From NCBI GenBank assembly GCA_009668975.1, contig SBEG01000008.1, forward strand, positions 62,001 through 126,000: 64,000 nt of DNA. Direction: 5' to 3'. Shown here one piece after another: positions 1 through 10,425 of the stretch; position 1 is the stretch's first letter, and each line of letters opens with the position of its first letter. A model generated the notes under the pieces. The model worked only from the letters and a program-made list of their open reading frames with translations, was not told where the DNA came from and did no database searches. The position numbers and the translations under genes were made by a program. Origin of the DNA: Deltaproteobacteria bacterium (lineage in GTDB: Bacteria; Desulfobacterota; Desulfuromonadia; Geobacterales; Geobacteraceae).

Positions 1-3000
1 CAGGCTGAACAGGCGTTTGAAGATATTGAACACGCCTTTGGCCATGGATTGGGCGGCGATACTCTTCACCTCGGGATTGTCGAGACTGCCGGTCGCCTGG
101 AAATAGGTGGTGATCAGACTCTTGTTTTTCCCGGTGAGAACCCAGCCGACGAACGGCAGGTGGCTGACCACCTTGTCGATGGTCTGGAGCGGTTTGACCC
201 CGACCGTCACCTTCATCTGCTCTTTCACCAGGTCAAACTCGCCGACCATGGTAATGTTCATGGCATTGCTGTCGATAAACAGGTCATTCGTAGTTACCAG
301 TCCATCCCGCAGGGCAAATGTGGCGTTGATTTCGTCGTAGGGCATGCCGTCGGCAACCATGTCCGGCAGTTTGAAGGTAAACAGCTGCGAAACATTGAGC
401 AGGGAAAAAAGCTTGGAGAGCAGCGAAAATTTCCGCAAGGTGCCCTTTTCGCAATGGAGCCGCAGGTTACCCAGCGAGCTGGCTTTTACCTGATCGAGGG
501 TCTCCCCTTTGGCAATGAGGTCCCCTTCGATGGACATGGTTCCGGTCAATTCTCTTTTCGTGCCGAAGAGCTGCAGGAATTGGGCAGCGGAGATATCTTT
601 CAGCTGCAAGGAGGTCTGGTAGCGAGGGCCGCCCGTCGCACCGAAATCAACCCTGCCGCTTCCGGCAAACTGGCCGCCCAGCACATTACACCCGGCTCCC
701 TCGATATACAGAATTTTCTGCTCCAGATGGACATCCGACTGAAGCTTCTTGAACTCCACCTGGTGAAACCGGCCAGCTTCCGCCTTTACCGTGGCGCGGA
801 AGGAACTTCTCCCGCCGCCGCTCTTTGCCACGGTATCCCGGTCAAGCTTCGCCAGGAGCCCCACATCGTCCATATCGAGATAATCAGCGTCCAGATCCAG
901 ATCCACCTTCGGATTCCGCACGTCCCGCACCGTTCCGCTCGCCCGGATAATCGACCGGTTGATCTTGCCCGACAGAGCTGCGATCGACAGAACATCATCC
1001 TGGAAGGAAAGGGAACCCTTGACCTGCTCAATGGCAATTTTTTGCTCCGGAGTACGCAGACCGAGGTCGGCCAGATACACCGCAGGAGAAGAAAAATCCA
1101 GGCTGAAGATCGGCGCGGTAAAGCCGCTCAATGCGCCGCTGCCGCTGATACTCGAACTGCCCAGGCGAGCGGTAAAATGCGAACTCTTCAAGGATTCTCC
1201 ACTGAATCCCAGCGTACCGTTGATGTTGGTCAGCGCCTTCATGGTCTCCACCGGCTTGAAGGAAGCGCCGGCGAGCATGATCTCACCGCCGAGCAGCGGC
1301 CGCTCCTGCCCGGTTCCGCCGCCCGTTCCATGCAGGTCCAGGTGAACCTTGCCGGCCGGGTGATACTTCGCAAGGCGTGGAAAGCGTGCCGCCACAGCCT
1401 GGATCGGAAAGTTGTTGGACCTGATTGTGAACGACAATGGCCGCTTGGCTCCCGCCTGATACTCGGCGGAGCCGCTCAGCGCCAATGGCATCAGATCATA
1501 GCGGAAGGTCGGGATCTTGGCCCCTTTCTCGCTGAGAAGCGATTGAAAAAAGAGGTGGTTGGCAGCTCCGGCCTCTTTCACCAGCAGATCGCGATAGTAG
1601 TAGGCGGCATTGGAGAGATCCCAGGCGCCGGAAAGTGAATAGCCGGCGATGGGGCCGCTGCCCTGCAGGGTCAGAGTCGTATCGCCGCTGAAGCCGGCGT
1701 ATTTCTTTTTGTCCTTGCCGACCAGCCAGAACAGCTCGGCAGGACGCGGTTTCATGGTCATGGCAAAGGGGTAGTTGCAGGGTTGCATTAAGGGATAATC
1801 GGTGATCCGGCCTTCGAGAGTGAAGGGAGAACCGCCGAAATTGCCCTGCATGCCGCTGAGGATAAAATCCTTGCCCTGCATCGCCAGGCGCCCCTTGATG
1901 CCATTGAAGGTCGGCACCTCCGGTCCGTAGCTGACCAGCCCCTTGTCCACGGTCCCGCGAATCGAGAGAACATTGTAATTGGTGCCCTTTTCCATGTGGG
2001 CGATCTGACTGACGCGCCCGATCAGGCTGCCCTGCTCCAGCTGATAGGTGCCGCCCTTGATGTGTTCCTCGATATAGAGGGAGGCATCATCGGCAATCAC
2101 CCCATAGGGGATGTAACCGGCAAATTCCTCCAGGCGGAAGAAGGAAGTTTTCGCTCGGGCCTCGATGAAGATATCGCCGCTCCCGATGTCCTTCAGAAGG
2201 CAGCTCCCCTTCACGTTCAGCGCATCCACGTTCAGGTCCAGAGCGGTGACATTGATATTCCGCGGCGTCAGGTCCATGGCATAGCGGAAGGACAGGTTCT
2301 TCGGTGTCAGGACGGCGTGGAAGATCTGCGGATAATCGAATCGCAACCCCTGGATTTTCATCGAACCCGCGGAGCTGAATTCCTTAAGTTTTCCCTTGAA
2401 GGTCGAATCCAGCTCCAGCCGGCCGAGTATCTTGCGGAAGGGAACGTAGCGGGCGTAGTAGTTCCAGTAATGGTCGGCAACCAGGTTTTTGGCTTTCACG
2501 GAACCATCAAAGGTCGTCTCCAGCAGAGGTTTCCCCGCGGCGGCCGGGGTCAGATCGCCGTGCAGCCGCAGCGTACCGGGCTGCTTCCCCTGCAGCACGG
2601 AAGCCGAGAGCTTGAAATCGGTGGATTTGCCGCTGATGAATCGACGGATGGACAGATCGAGGTCAGCGAGAGTCGTCACCACCTCACCCGGACCGGCGCC
2701 CCGATCGGAAAAACGAAGCCTTCCGTCCTTTACCCGGATACCGCGGATCTGGAGCGGGACTTCTTTGCCCTTGCTTTCGAGGAGATCGCTGATGTTGAAC
2801 ACACCGTTACGATCTCGCGACAGGACGAATGATGGTTTCTCCAGCGTGATTCCCCGCAGCAGCAAATGTTTATCAAGCAGCGGCAGCAGGGCAATCCGGA
2901 AGGTCAATTTGTCCGCGGTGAGGATGGGTGCCGAGCCGTCCTTCTCCATGATCACGATCTTCTTGAAGGCAAAGGCAGGGGTCAGCCGGAAAGTAAAGCT

Positions 3001-3192
3001 GCCGCTTTCGTAGAGGACCTGCCGGTGCAGGGTTTTTTGCAGTATTTCGATGATCTCGGTCTTGTACATTTCCAGGTGGAGCGCTTTTTCCAGGAAATAG
3101 CCCCCCACCGTGAAGATCAGCAACAGCGCCGCGGCCAGGGAAATGATCAGCCACCGCCAGGAACGGACCTGCGTCTCTTTTTCAGTGGTCAT
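1..3192 (-). CDS. AsmA-like large envelope protein (3' end outside window)
   Basis: The minus frame is open from an ATG at 3192 to the window edge (1064 codons, no stop), so the C-terminal end is missing. The N-terminus has a short cytoplasmic stretch and one membrane segment (about residues 13-33, rich in L/A/I), followed by a very long, beta-rich region typical of the AsmA/YhdP/TamB superfamily, with AsmA-like repeats such as 'LTFRIALLPLLDKHLLLRGI' near the start. The last visible third resembles the AsmA-like C-terminal domain. Family members are anchored in the inner membrane and are thought to bridge the periplasm for lipid transport or outer-membrane assembly; that role is inferred from the family. 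It lies 21 bp downstream of the pseudouridine synthase gene and is probably co-transcribed with it. Confidence 0.8.
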   Translation of the reverse strand, partial: MTTEKETQVRSWRWLIISLAAALLLIFTVGGYFLEKALHLEMYKTEIIEILQKTLHRQVLYESGSFTFRLTPAFAFKKIVIMEKDGSAPILTADKLTFRIALLPLLDKHLLLRGITLEKPSFVLSRDRNGVFNISDLLESKGKEVPLQIRGIRVKDGRLRFSDRGAGPGEVVTTLADLDLSIRRFISGKSTDFKLSASVLQGKQPGTLRLHGDLTPAAAGKPLLETTFDGSVKAKNLVADHYWNYYARYVPFRKILGRLELDSTFKGKLKEFSSAGSMKIQGLRFDYPQIFHAVLTPKNLSFRYAMDLTPRNINVTALDLNVDALNVKGSCLLKDIGSGDIFIEARAKTSFFRLEEFAGYIPYGVIADDASLYIEEHIKGGTYQLEQGSLIGRVSQIAHMEKGTNYNVLSIRGTVDKGLVSYGPEVPTFNGIKGRLAMQGKDFILSGMQGNFGGSPFTLEGRITDYPLMQPCNYPFAMTMKPRPAELFWLVGKDKKKYAGFSGDTTLTLQGSGPIAGYSLSGAWDLSNAAYYYRDLLVKEAGAANHLFFQSLLSEKGAKIPTFRYDLMPLALSGSAEYQAGAKRPLSFTIRSNNFPIQAVAARFPRLAKYHPAGKVHLDLHGTGGGTGQERPLLGGEIMLAGASFKPVETMKALTNINGTLGFSGESLKSSHFTARLGSSSISGSGALSGFTAPIFSLDFSSPAVYLADLGLRTPEQKIAIEQVKGSLSFQDDVLSIAALSGKINRSIIRASGTVRDVRNPKVDLDLDADYLDMDDVGLLAKLDRDTVAKSGGGRSSFRATVKAEAGRFHQVEFKKLQSDVHLEQKILYIEGAGCNVLGGQFAGSGRVDFGATGGPRYQTSLQLKDISAAQFLQLFGTKRELTGTMSIEGDLIAKGETLDQVKASSLGNLRLHCEKGTLRKFSLLSKLFSLLNVSQLFTFKLPDMVADGMPYDEINATFALRDGLVTTNDLFIDSNAMNITMVGEFDLVKEQMKVTVGVKPLQTIDKVVSHLPFVGWVLTGKNKSLITTYFQATGSLDNPEVKSIAAQSMAKGVFNIFKRLFSL

Positions 3193-3213
3193 GGGTAAAT
3201 TCTCTCATACACC

Positions 3214-4098
3214 CTACCCTGCCAAAAGGGCATCCAGGAGCGGAACGATCTCACCATCCAGGATACGGGAAAGATAGCCGGCAAATTCTTGCGGCAGCGG
3301 AGCAAAAATGCTCAGCGGAGCCCCGCAAACCGGATGCGGAAAGGCAAGCCGGTAGGAATGGAGCGCGTGACTGCCCAGCTCCCGATTCCGCTTGCCGCCG
3401 TAACGCAGGTCGCCCATCACCGGATGTCCGATGGACGACAGGTGACGGCGGATCTGGTGGGAGCGACCGGTAATCGGGGTCACGGAGAGGATCGAGACCC
3501 CCTTCCGGGTACAGAGGGTGCGGAACTCGCTGCGCGATTCCTTTTCGTCCAGGGGCAGATCGATGACGCCGGACTCCGCCGTCTTTCCCGAGACCACGGT
3601 TAGATAGCGCTTTTCCACCAGCCCCTCCTGGAAAAGCTTGCCAAAGGCCCCGGCCTTGGCGGAACTTTTCGCCAGCAGCACCAGCCCCGAGGTTTCCCGG
3701 TCGAGGCGGTTCACCGGGTAGAGCTTCAGCTCGATGCCCCGGCGGCCGAAAAAGGCGATTCCCGTATCAACCAGGTTGCGAATCCCATGTTCGGCGGAGC
3801 GATGCACGGAGAGACCGGCGGGCTTGTTGAAGATCGCGACATCATCATCCTCGTAGAGGATATCGGGGCCGTTCGTGCGGGGGACGAGAAGCGAACGGAT
3901 CCGGGAAGTCTCTTTGAGGGCGATTGTATCGGAAAAGCGCAGGAGTTGGTCGGGAGTGGCAGGTGCATCATTGAGGAGGACACTCCCGCCCTTGAGAATC
4001 TGGCGGAGATAGGACACGGAAGCAGCCGGAAGAATGGACCGGACAAAGCTGTCCATCCTCCGGCCGTGGTCGGCAATTGTAGCGGAATATGTAATCAT
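3214..4098 (-). CDS. RluA-family 23S rRNA/tRNA pseudouridine synthase
   Basis: 294 residues. An S4 RNA-binding domain (about residues 13-65) is followed by the RluA-type catalytic domain. The signature NRLDRETSG with catalytic Asp133 is present, as are FNKPAGLSVH upstream and GRSHQIRRHL downstream. The enzyme isomerises specific uridines in structured RNA to pseudouridine; the S4-plus-RluA layout is that of RluC/RluD, but the target base cannot be told from sequence. It is first in a likely two-gene unit with the AsmA-like gene. Confidence 0.92.
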   Translation of the reverse strand: MITYSATIADHGRRMDSFVRSILPAASVSYLRQILKGGSVLLNDAPATPDQLLRFSDTIALKETSRIRSLLVPRTNGPDILYEDDDVAIFNKPAGLSVHRSAEHGIRNLVDTGIAFFGRRGIELKLYPVNRLDRETSGLVLLAKSSAKAGAFGKLFQEGLVEKRYLTVVSGKTAESGVIDLPLDEKESRSEFRTLCTRKGVSILSVTPITGRSHQIRRHLSSIGHPVMGDLRYGGKRNRELGSHALHSYRLAFPHPVCGAPLSIFAPLPQEFAGYLSRILDGEIVPLLDALLAG

Positions 4099-4200
4099 GG
4101 CGCCAGTATACCTGTCCGGCGTTCCAGCCGCAAGGTTTTGTGATAACCGCCACTTCCGGCTGTGGGGAGCGACGGCTACGGCAGACCAAAAACCCGCCGC

Positions 4201-4680
4201 TCAGTAAGGCCGGTTCAGAATTTCCCGCGGTATCCGCTGCATGTTCGGCTCGGCCAGCGAAAGAATATCGGCCTCGGGCAACCGCCAGACACCGGTCTGC
4301 CTCACCAGGCGAAAAGAGCGCGTCACAAAGCGGGTGCCGAAGCCCTCCACCTCGATGCCGAGCTTGGCGGTAAGCAGGACCGTTGCCTCATCCAGATAGA
4401 CGACTTCAACATCCTGCAGTTTCTCCCAGCAGCAGGCCGGACGCCGGGCGGAATAGTTCAGCTGATTGACGAAATACCAGCGCTCGGAACCGGGAGCAGT
4501 AACCAGGTGGTCATAGAGCTCGTCAAACTGCTCTTGCCGCCAGAGATCCAGGATCTGCTCAAAACCTTGCTGGGCCTCGCCGGTTATCTGTTGCTGCCGG
4601 CGCTGAGAATCGTCGGCCCAAGTTCCCGCGGAGCAGAGACAGGTTACCAACGCGAGCATCGCTACCAGTATATATTTCAC
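4201..4680 (-). CDS. small secreted protein, unknown function
   Basis: 159 residues from a GTG at 4680, chosen because a strong purine-rich site (GGGAGAGGGGG) lies just upstream and because the next residues form a clean Sec signal peptide (KYILVAMLALVTCLCSAGTWA, cut after AWA-like TWA). The mature part has a helical start (QRRQQQITGEAQQGFEQ) and then a mixed fold with several aromatic residues; the shape resembles periplasmic NTF2/DUF4019-like proteins but no family is claimed. An in-frame longer reading to 4839 has no ribosome binding site. The gene stands alone, 100 bp from the pseudouridine synthase. Confidence 0.7.
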   Translation of the reverse strand: MKYILVAMLALVTCLCSAGTWADDSQRRQQQITGEAQQGFEQILDLWRQEQFDELYDHLVTAPGSERWYFVNQLNYSARRPACCWEKLQDVEVVYLDEATVLLTAKLGIEVEGFGTRFVTRSFRLVRQTGVWRLPEADILSLAEPNMQRIPREILNRPY

Positions 4681-5322
4681 GAAAACCCCCTCTCCCTTGC
4701 CTTCAGAGGATTCTGCTCCCTGCCGTAAGCATAGAAGAATCCAGGAGATTATCAACGCATCCGTTACGGAACCGCCAAGCTGTTTTCTGACACCCCCACG
4801 AAAAACTTTCCCCAGGAGACAGACGACAGACGGGAGCATAAAGACATTGGATTAGAAATTTTGACACAGCTCCTTGCCGTACGGAAATTAATTCCAGACA
4901 AATGCTGGCAAATGAAAAGGTATTCCCGAGCGGGACAAAGCCGAACATCACGGATGTCACGAGATTTTTCCAAGGCCGTTTTCGTCAGCAAGATGCCGAG
5001 GGGAGCGGCTTTTGTTGTTCCTTTTTCAGGATGGTGACATGACGCAGGTAGAAGCACGCTTCAGGGAAACTGAGCTGCGAGAATAGCTGCGAAGAATACG
5101 GGCACGCTGGGACTCCCAGTATAGGCTCTGGCGGCGCACCGGCCGCCCCGAGGAGGGGCCAGGAACGGCCGTTCCAATATGGTGCGTCCATAACCATTTA
5201 ATTAACTGTAATATTATGTGATTGCATTTTTTAATTTTGTATTATATTAGGACATTACTATTGCTAGCGTTAAATTCTTTGTTCAAACAGATTCCCGCAT
5301 CAACCCTGGGGGTGGTTGCGCA
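4681..5322. other. 642-bp gene-free region, AT-rich next to the hybrid kinase
   Basis: No convincing gene was found. The left part (4840-5180) has ordinary composition with GC-rich inverted sequence around 5130-5175. The right part (5195-5290) is strikingly AT-rich, with TTAATTAA, TATTAT and TATATT, and probably holds the promoter of the kinase gene that starts at 5323. I could not fix a single -35/-10 pair. Confidence 0.5.
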
Positions 5323-8300
5323 ATGATAACAGAACAACTCATTCTGGAAAATGGTACGCTGAGGAACAAAATCAAGGATTTGGAAATCCAAAGCAAACTC
5401 GCAAGAGAAAAGCTGGAACATTGCGAAAACATGCAGAGGGCTATCCTTGAGGCCATTCCCTACCCTGCATGGATTAAAGACACCAAAGGCCGATTCCTCC
5501 TCGCCAATTCACCATGGTTGGAAGACACGAACCTTCAACGTGCTGATTGTATCGGGAAAACGTCCTTTGATCTTTTCTCACTCGAAACAGCGCAAAAACA
5601 CCACGAAAGTGATCAGGAAGTCCTCACCACCGGCAGACAATCATGCGTGCAGAGGGTGAAGCAGGAACGCGGGAACGTTACCTGGATCGAGATAACCAAG
5701 TGCCCGCTTCGCTTGGAAAATATGGGAATCGTTGGAACCATTGGTATTGCTCGTGACATTTCGGACATCAAACGTTCAGCAATAACGCTTGACCGCATTA
5801 ATCGCGCGTTGATGACTCTGATCAAATGCAACGAAGCACTGGTTCGAGCCGAACGCGAGTCGGAGCTCCTTGACAACGTCTGCCGCATCATTGCCGAAAA
5901 TAATGGCTATTTGCATGCATGCATAGGGTACAAAGAAAATGATGTCGCAAAAACGGTACGTTACGTGTCGCAGGCAGGCTATGAAGATGGATTTATAGAG
6001 AAGCTCAACATTTCCTGGGATGATAGCGAGAGAGGACAGGGCCCCACGGGAACCGCTATTCGAGAGGGAATGCCCTGCCTTGTGAAAGACTGTCAGAACG
6101 ACCCTCGATGTGCTCCCTGGCGAGGACAATTCAGGAATTACGGTTATACCTCTATTTTGGCCGTGCCATTAAAGAGCGGCAATGATGTGCTGGGAGCCCT
6201 GACTGTCTATGGTTCGGAGCCTGATGCCTTTGATAACGGAGAAACTGATCTCCTGGTGCAGCTGGCAAATGATATCACCTATGGCATCATGTCGCTCAGG
6301 ACCGCTGCCGAGCATAGACGCAGCTCGGAGGCGTTAGCCAAAAGTGAGCATATTCTCGCCGAGGCGCAGGCTATTGCCCACCTTGGAAGCTGGGAATATG
6401 ATCTGGAAAAGGATGAAGAGTACCGTTCGGCAGAATTTTTCCGCATCCTTGGACATCAATCCAGAAAAACAGGTCTGGCGCAGGACTCCGTGTTTGACTT
6501 TATCCATCCCCAAGACAGGGAAAATGTTCTGAACAGGCTCACCGATGCCTTAGAAAAGGGAAAGAGCTACGATGTCGAATACCGCATTATTCGGCCCGAT
6601 GGCGTAGAGCGGATTGTTCATGCGCAAGGGAAAACCCATAAGGATGCTAATGGCAAGACAACAAAGTTTATCGGGACGATCCTGGATATCACGGAGCGCA
6701 AATTACTGGAGGAAAATCAGCAACAATTAATAGCACTGATAGAAAACAGTTCGGACCTTATCGGCATCGCCAGCCTGTCCGGAGAAATTACCTATGTTAA
6801 TAGTGCCGGACTGAACATGATAGGAGTGGAGAGCAGGGAAGCGGCAAGAAACATCACGTATTTCAATTTCATATCCGATGAAGACCAGCAGGAGTCTCTA
6901 GCTGTTTTCCAGGAAATTTTGCAAAAAGGCCGCTGGTGCGGTGAGATAAAATTACGCAATCTCTTGACTGGTCTTTCTTTCCCGGTAGAGGCAAACGGCT
7001 TCATTATCACGAATAAGCACACAGGAAACCCAACTGCCATCGCGACTGTCTGCCGCAATATCTCCAGGCGCAAGAGGAATGAAGTTGCAATTCGAGAGAG
7101 CGAGGCCAGATTCCGCTCCCTGGTTGAGACAACAACGGACTGGATCTGGGAGATAGATGAGAACTCCGTTTATACATACGCAAGCCCGAAGATTCGCGAT
7201 CTGCTCGGTTACAAACCGGAAGAGATCATCGGCAAGACTCCCTTCGATCTCATGCCCCCGGAAGAAGCGAAGCGGTTGGCAGCTCAATTTGAAGTCACCA
7301 AAGCCTCCCGCGCATCGTTTTCCGGGATAGAGAACGTGACTCTGCACCATGACGGACAACTTGTCATCATGGACACAAGCGGGATGCCGGTCATAGCCGC
7401 GGATGGAAGGTTTTCCGGCTACCGGGGTATCAATCGAGACATTACCGCCCGCAAGAAGCTGGAGCAACAGTTTCTCCAAGCGCAGAAGATGGATGCGGTA
7501 GGGCAACTTGCCGGTGGGATTGCCCACGACTACAACAATATCCTTACCGCAACCATTGGCTATCAACACTTGCTATCGGCACTCATTGAGGACGAAAAAG
7601 CCAGGCACTATCTCGAACAGCTGACGAATTTGGCAGAGAAGGCATCAATACTCACACAAGACTTGCTTTTATTCAGCCGGAAAGAGGGTGCGGCTTTCAA
7701 CCCTAAAGCCATAGACTTAAACTGCATAATAGAGAAAATGGAAAAATTGTTGAAGCGGCTAATCGGTGAAGATATCGTATTTGAAACAATCCTGCATCAA
7801 GGTCATCTGCCGGCAATTGCCGTAGCCAACCAAATAGAGCAGGTCTTAATGAACCTGATTGCAAACGCCAGGGATGCAATGCCGAATGGCGGTTTTCTGA
7901 CTGTCAGGACAGAAGTCTTTGAGATTGATGCTCATTTTAAAAAAATACAAGGTTTCGGTAAGCCAGGAAAACATGTCCTGCTTACGGTTTCCGATACCGG
8001 TTGCGGCATGGATGAACAGACTTGCGCAAGGGTTTTCGAACCCTTTTTCACCACGAAGGAAGTGGGCAAAGGAACAGGCTTGGGTTTGGCAACGGTTTAC
8101 GGGATCATTAAGCAACACGATGGTCATATCAATGTCTCCAGCGAGCAGGACAAGGGAACAACATTCCAAATCTATCTGCCTCTAGCCACTGTCGAAGCCG
8201 GAGAATGGAGAGACTCGAAGGACCAAATTGTTCCGGTAGGGGGCTCGGGAATTGTTCTTCTGGTCGAAGACGAAAAGGAAGTGCGGGAAGCTATCAAGTC

Positions 8301-8631
8301 CCTTCTGACAAATAATGGGTACAGCGTTATTGAGGCTGTGGACGGAGACGATGCTCTGGAAAAATTCATGGCCCATGAAACAGAAATTGATTTACTAATA
8401 TCCGATGTAATCATGCCGAAAAGAAGCGGCAAGGAAGTGTACGATACAATATGCAAAGTGAAGCCGGGGATAAAGACACTCTTTATCAGTGGTTATACTG
8501 CCGACATAGTCCAGAGGAAGGGTCTCCCCGAAACTTGTCATCTGCTGACGAAACCCTTTTCGCCGAATACCTTTCTGAAAAAATTGCACAGTGTGCTGGA
8601 AAGTGCAGGTTTCGAAAGTGGGGAAGATTAG
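5323..8631 (+). CDS. PAS/GAF hybrid sensor histidine kinase with C-terminal receiver
   Basis: 1102 residues with no transmembrane segment. Domains in order: short coiled coil (1-45), PAS (about 45-155), GAF (about 165-325), three more PAS domains (about 345-460, 470-590, 600-720), HisKA with phosphoacceptor His735 in [11 protein letters not shown], HATPase with DTGCGMD and [11 protein letters not shown] boxes, and a REC domain with phosphoacceptor Asp1028 ([10 protein letters not shown]) and conserved Lys in LTKPFSP. It is a soluble multi-sensor kinase that can relay phosphate to its own receiver. The H-box reads AHDYNN where the family usually has AHDFNN. No response regulator gene lies next to it, so the partner is unknown. 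The start has a GGGGGTGG site upstream. Flanked by an AT-rich leader and a RAYT element. Confidence 0.93.
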   Translation: MITEQLILENGTLRNKIKDLEIQSKLAREKLEHCENMQRAILEAIPYPAWIKDTKGRFLLANSPWLEDTNLQRADCIGKTSFDLFSLETAQKHHESDQEVLTTGRQSCVQRVKQERGNVTWIEITKCPLRLENMGIVGTIGIARDISDIKRSAITLDRINRALMTLIKCNEALVRAERESELLDNVCRIIAENNGYLHACIGYKENDVAKTVRYVSQAGYEDGFIEKLNISWDDSERGQGPTGTAIREGMPCLVKDCQNDPRCAPWRGQFRNYGYTSILAVPLKSGNDVLGALTVYGSEPDAFDNGETDLLVQLANDITYGIMSLRTAAEHRRSSEALAKSEHILAEAQAIAHLGSWEYDLEKDEEYRSAEFFRILGHQSRKTGLAQDSVFDFIHPQDRENVLNRLTDALEKGKSYDVEYRIIRPDGVERIVHAQGKTHKDANGKTTKFIGTILDITERKLLEENQQQLIALIENSSDLIGIASLSGEITYVNSAGLNMIGVESREAARNITYFNFISDEDQQESLAVFQEILQKGRWCGEIKLRNLLTGLSFPVEANGFIITNKHTGNPTAIATVCRNISRRKRNEVAIRESEARFRSLVETTTDWIWEIDENSVYTYASPKIRDLLGYKPEEIIGKTPFDLMPPEEAKRLAAQFEVTKASRASFSGIENVTLHHDGQLVIMDTSGMPVIAADGRFSGYRGINRDITARKKLEQQFLQAQKMDAVGQLAGGIAHDYNNILTATIGYQHLLSALIEDEKARHYLEQLTNLAEKASILTQDLLLFSRKEGAAFNPKAIDLNCIIEKMEKLLKRLIGEDIVFETILHQGHLPAIAVANQIEQVLMNLIANARDAMPNGGFLTVRTEVFEIDAHFKKIQGFGKPGKHVLLTVSDTGCGMDEQTCARVFEPFFTTKEVGKGTGLGLATVYGIIKQHDGHINVSSEQDKGTTFQIYLPLATVEAGEWRDSKDQIVPVGGSGIVLLVEDEKEVREAIKSLLTNNGYSVIEAVDGDDALEKFMAHETEIDLLISDVIMPKRSGKEVYDTICKVKPGIKTLFISGYTADIVQRKGLPETCHLLTKPFSPNTFLKKLHSVLESAGFESGED

Positions 8632-8679
8632 GCATTTTTATCCACAGAGGAAAACCATTCATGAACAAGGGGACGCCTG

Positions 8680-8704
8680 AGGGGACGCTGGTGACTTGTT
8701 GACT
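8680..8704 (+). repeat. left inverted repeat of the RAYT unit
   Basis: A 25-bp sequence beginning AGGGGACGCTGG and ending TTGTTGACT. Its reverse complement occurs at 9709-9733 with a single difference (GCT versus GTT). A shorter direct copy of the GGGGACGC core lies just upstream at 8669-8676. The two arms bracket the transposase gene exactly, as expected for REP-type sequences tied to a RAYT. Confidence 0.85.
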
Positions 8705-8732
8705 TGAATATGTTTGAGGATATAATTCGACC

Positions 8733-9710
8733 ATGCCGCGAGCCGCACGTATCGACATTCCGCATCTCCTCCAGCACGTAATCGTAAGGGGGATCGAAAA
8801 AAGGGACATCTTCCTCGATGACTCCGACCGGGCATCATTTGTTCAGCGCCTCGGATTTCTACTCCAGCAGACCGGGACACAGTGCCTGGCTTGGTCTTTG
8901 ATGTCGAACCACTTTCACCTGCTGTTGAAGCCGACAGACGAGAAGCTCTCCCATTTCATGCGACGACTTTTGACGGGATACGCCGTTACGTTCAATCTCC
9001 GACATCATCGCAGCGGCCACCTTTTCCAGAACCGCTACAAGTCGATTGTGTGTGAAGAAGACGCATATCTTCTGGAACTCGTCAGGTACATACATCTGAA
9101 TCCGCTGCGGGTCGGCATTGTCGGCGACGTACAAGAATTGGACCGGTATCCGTGGACCGGCCATTCCGTACTTCTCAGGCTGCAGACGCTGGATTGGCAA
9201 AATGTGGGGGAGGTTCTGTCGTATTTCGGCAAAAAGACAAAGGCTGCCCGTGAGCACTATCGCCGCTTTGTCGTAGATGGAGCCGGCCAGGGCAATCGTA
9301 ACGAACTTGTCGGAGGAGGTTTGCGCCGGGTCCGGAAGACAGGGATTGACGAGCAGCCGGTTATGTATGACGAACGGATACTCGGATCGAGTGATTTTGT
9401 GCAGCGCCTGACCGAAGAGCATGGACTCTCGGAACAAATGAATCCGCTAACACCGGTGCCGACTCTTGTAAGGCAGGTGGCGGAGGTAATGGGGATAAGC
9501 GTAGCTGAAATACGGCGCGCGGGTCGGGCGAAAGTCGTGTCCCAAGCTCGCAGTGTCATCAGCTACATCGGGTACAGGGAAATGGGTCACAGCGGCGAAG
9601 CAATCGCCAGAGAGTTGGGAATTACACGATCGGGAGTATGCAAACGGGCACGTGCTGGAGAGAAACTGTTCCGCGAGGATGAGCGGTTGTGGAAGCTTTT
9701 TCAGGATTAG
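8733..9710 (+). CDS. REP-associated tyrosine transposase (RAYT, Y1_Tnp/IS200-like)
   Basis: 325 residues. The N-terminal two thirds is an IS200/Y1-type transposase domain: HUH pair His60-Phe-His62 in SNHFHLLL, catalytic Tyr119 in RYIHLNPLR, and the usual GHLFQNRYKS segment. The C-terminal 100 residues carry a helix-turn-helix (HSGEAIARELGITRSGVCKR) resembling the DnaA C-terminal DNA-binding fold. RAYTs cut single-stranded DNA at REP hairpins and are normally domesticated single-copy genes. The stop codon overlaps the right inverted repeat. All motifs are intact, so the enzyme may be functional. Confidence 0.92.
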   Translation: MPRAARIDIPHLLQHVIVRGIEKRDIFLDDSDRASFVQRLGFLLQQTGTQCLAWSLMSNHFHLLLKPTDEKLSHFMRRLLTGYAVTFNLRHHRSGHLFQNRYKSIVCEEDAYLLELVRYIHLNPLRVGIVGDVQELDRYPWTGHSVLLRLQTLDWQNVGEVLSYFGKKTKAAREHYRRFVVDGAGQGNRNELVGGGLRRVRKTGIDEQPVMYDERILGSSDFVQRLTEEHGLSEQMNPLTPVPTLVRQVAEVMGISVAEIRRAGRAKVVSQARSVISYIGYREMGHSGEAIARELGITRSGVCKRARAGEKLFREDERLWKLFQD

Positions 9711-9733
9711 TCAACAAGTCACCAACGTCCCCT
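9709..9733 (-). repeat. right inverted repeat of the RAYT unit
   Basis: Reverse complement of the left arm at 8680-8704 with one mismatch over 25 bp. It begins inside the TAG stop codon of the transposase (9708-9710) and runs through CAACAAGTCACC to GTCCCCT. The layout suggests the gene and its two repeats form one unit of about 1.05 kb. Confidence 0.85.
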
Positions 9734-9990
9734 TAAGCAGCCTCAAGCAACCTTTTTCAGGCCAGTTTTGCGGATGAGAGCAGGAAAGCCGGTTGGATCA
9801 GAGAACTTGATGAATTCTTTGCACATTGCTGTATGATGACGTAAGATGCCAACCGTAAATCAGGTTAGACGTTACCCGTAGCTATTTGCCGGGAGAACTG
9901 TCCGGTGATGTTCCCTGGCCATTTTTCGAACCGCGGCAGCAAGCCGCCGGTTCCCTTTCTCTCTCCAACGGACTACAGCGAGGTACACCC

Positions 9991-10425
9991 ATGAAGAAGA
10001 AACTTACAGCCATCGGGAAAAAGGCCGGCCTGGAAGAACGCGAGATCAGGAGCTTTGTCAAGATCGGCTTCTCCGGACTCCTGGCCGTGGCGCTTTCCGC
10101 TTTCAGCGGTTCGGCCCAGGCCGGAGAAGATGTTGAAAACCTCACCCGGCAACTGCCTGCCAAGCCGCCGGTAACGGAAAACCTCCCGGAAAAATGCCTG
10201 ATGAAACCGGACAAGGGCCCCTGCAAGGCGATCTTCTGGAAGTATTACTTCAATCCGAAAACGAACAGCTGCGAAGAATTTCTCTATGGCGGCTGTGAGG
10301 GCACTGTGCCCTTCGAGACGAAGGAGGAGTGCCTGACAACCTGTGGCGGTCAGCAGACGGAGGATCCCTACCCGGTTTCAAAATACGGTGCGGTGGGCAG
10401 CAGAGATTTCGAGAATGGGAACTGA
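9991..10425 (+). CDS. secreted BPTI/Kunitz-domain protein, possible radical SAM substrate
   Basis: 144 residues from an ATG at 9991 (GAGGT upstream). A 44-residue N-terminus with a charged start and hydrophobic core ends in AQA, a likely signal peptidase site. Residues 69-118 are a Kunitz domain: Cys69, 78, 94, 102, 114 and 118 have spacings 8-15-7-11-3, against 8-15-7-12-3 in bovine BPTI. GPCKA places Lys at the P1 position and YGGC is conserved, so a trypsin-like protease inhibitor is predicted. A 26-residue tail (ending PVSKYGAVGSRDFENGN) follows the domain. The stop overlaps the start of the radical SAM gene by 11 bp, so the two are translationally coupled. Kunitz domains are mainly animal and rare in bacteria. 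Whether the tail or domain is modified by the neighbour is inference. Confidence 0.88.
   Translation: MKKKLTAIGKKAGLEEREIRSFVKIGFSGLLAVALSAFSGSAQAGEDVENLTRQLPAKPPVTENLPEKCLMKPDKGPCKAIFWKYYFNPKTNSCEEFLYGGCEGTVPFETKEECLTTCGGQQTEDPYPVSKYGAVGSRDFENGN

Noticed and set aside
49..2832. Long plus-strand open frames (49-1638 and 1996-2832)
   Set aside because: They lie antisense to the AsmA-like gene, have no ribosome binding sites and read as low-complexity protein without family features.
4703..5057. Small minus-strand frames upstream of the hybrid kinase
   Set aside because: No ribosome binding sites, overlapping frames and no recognisable features.
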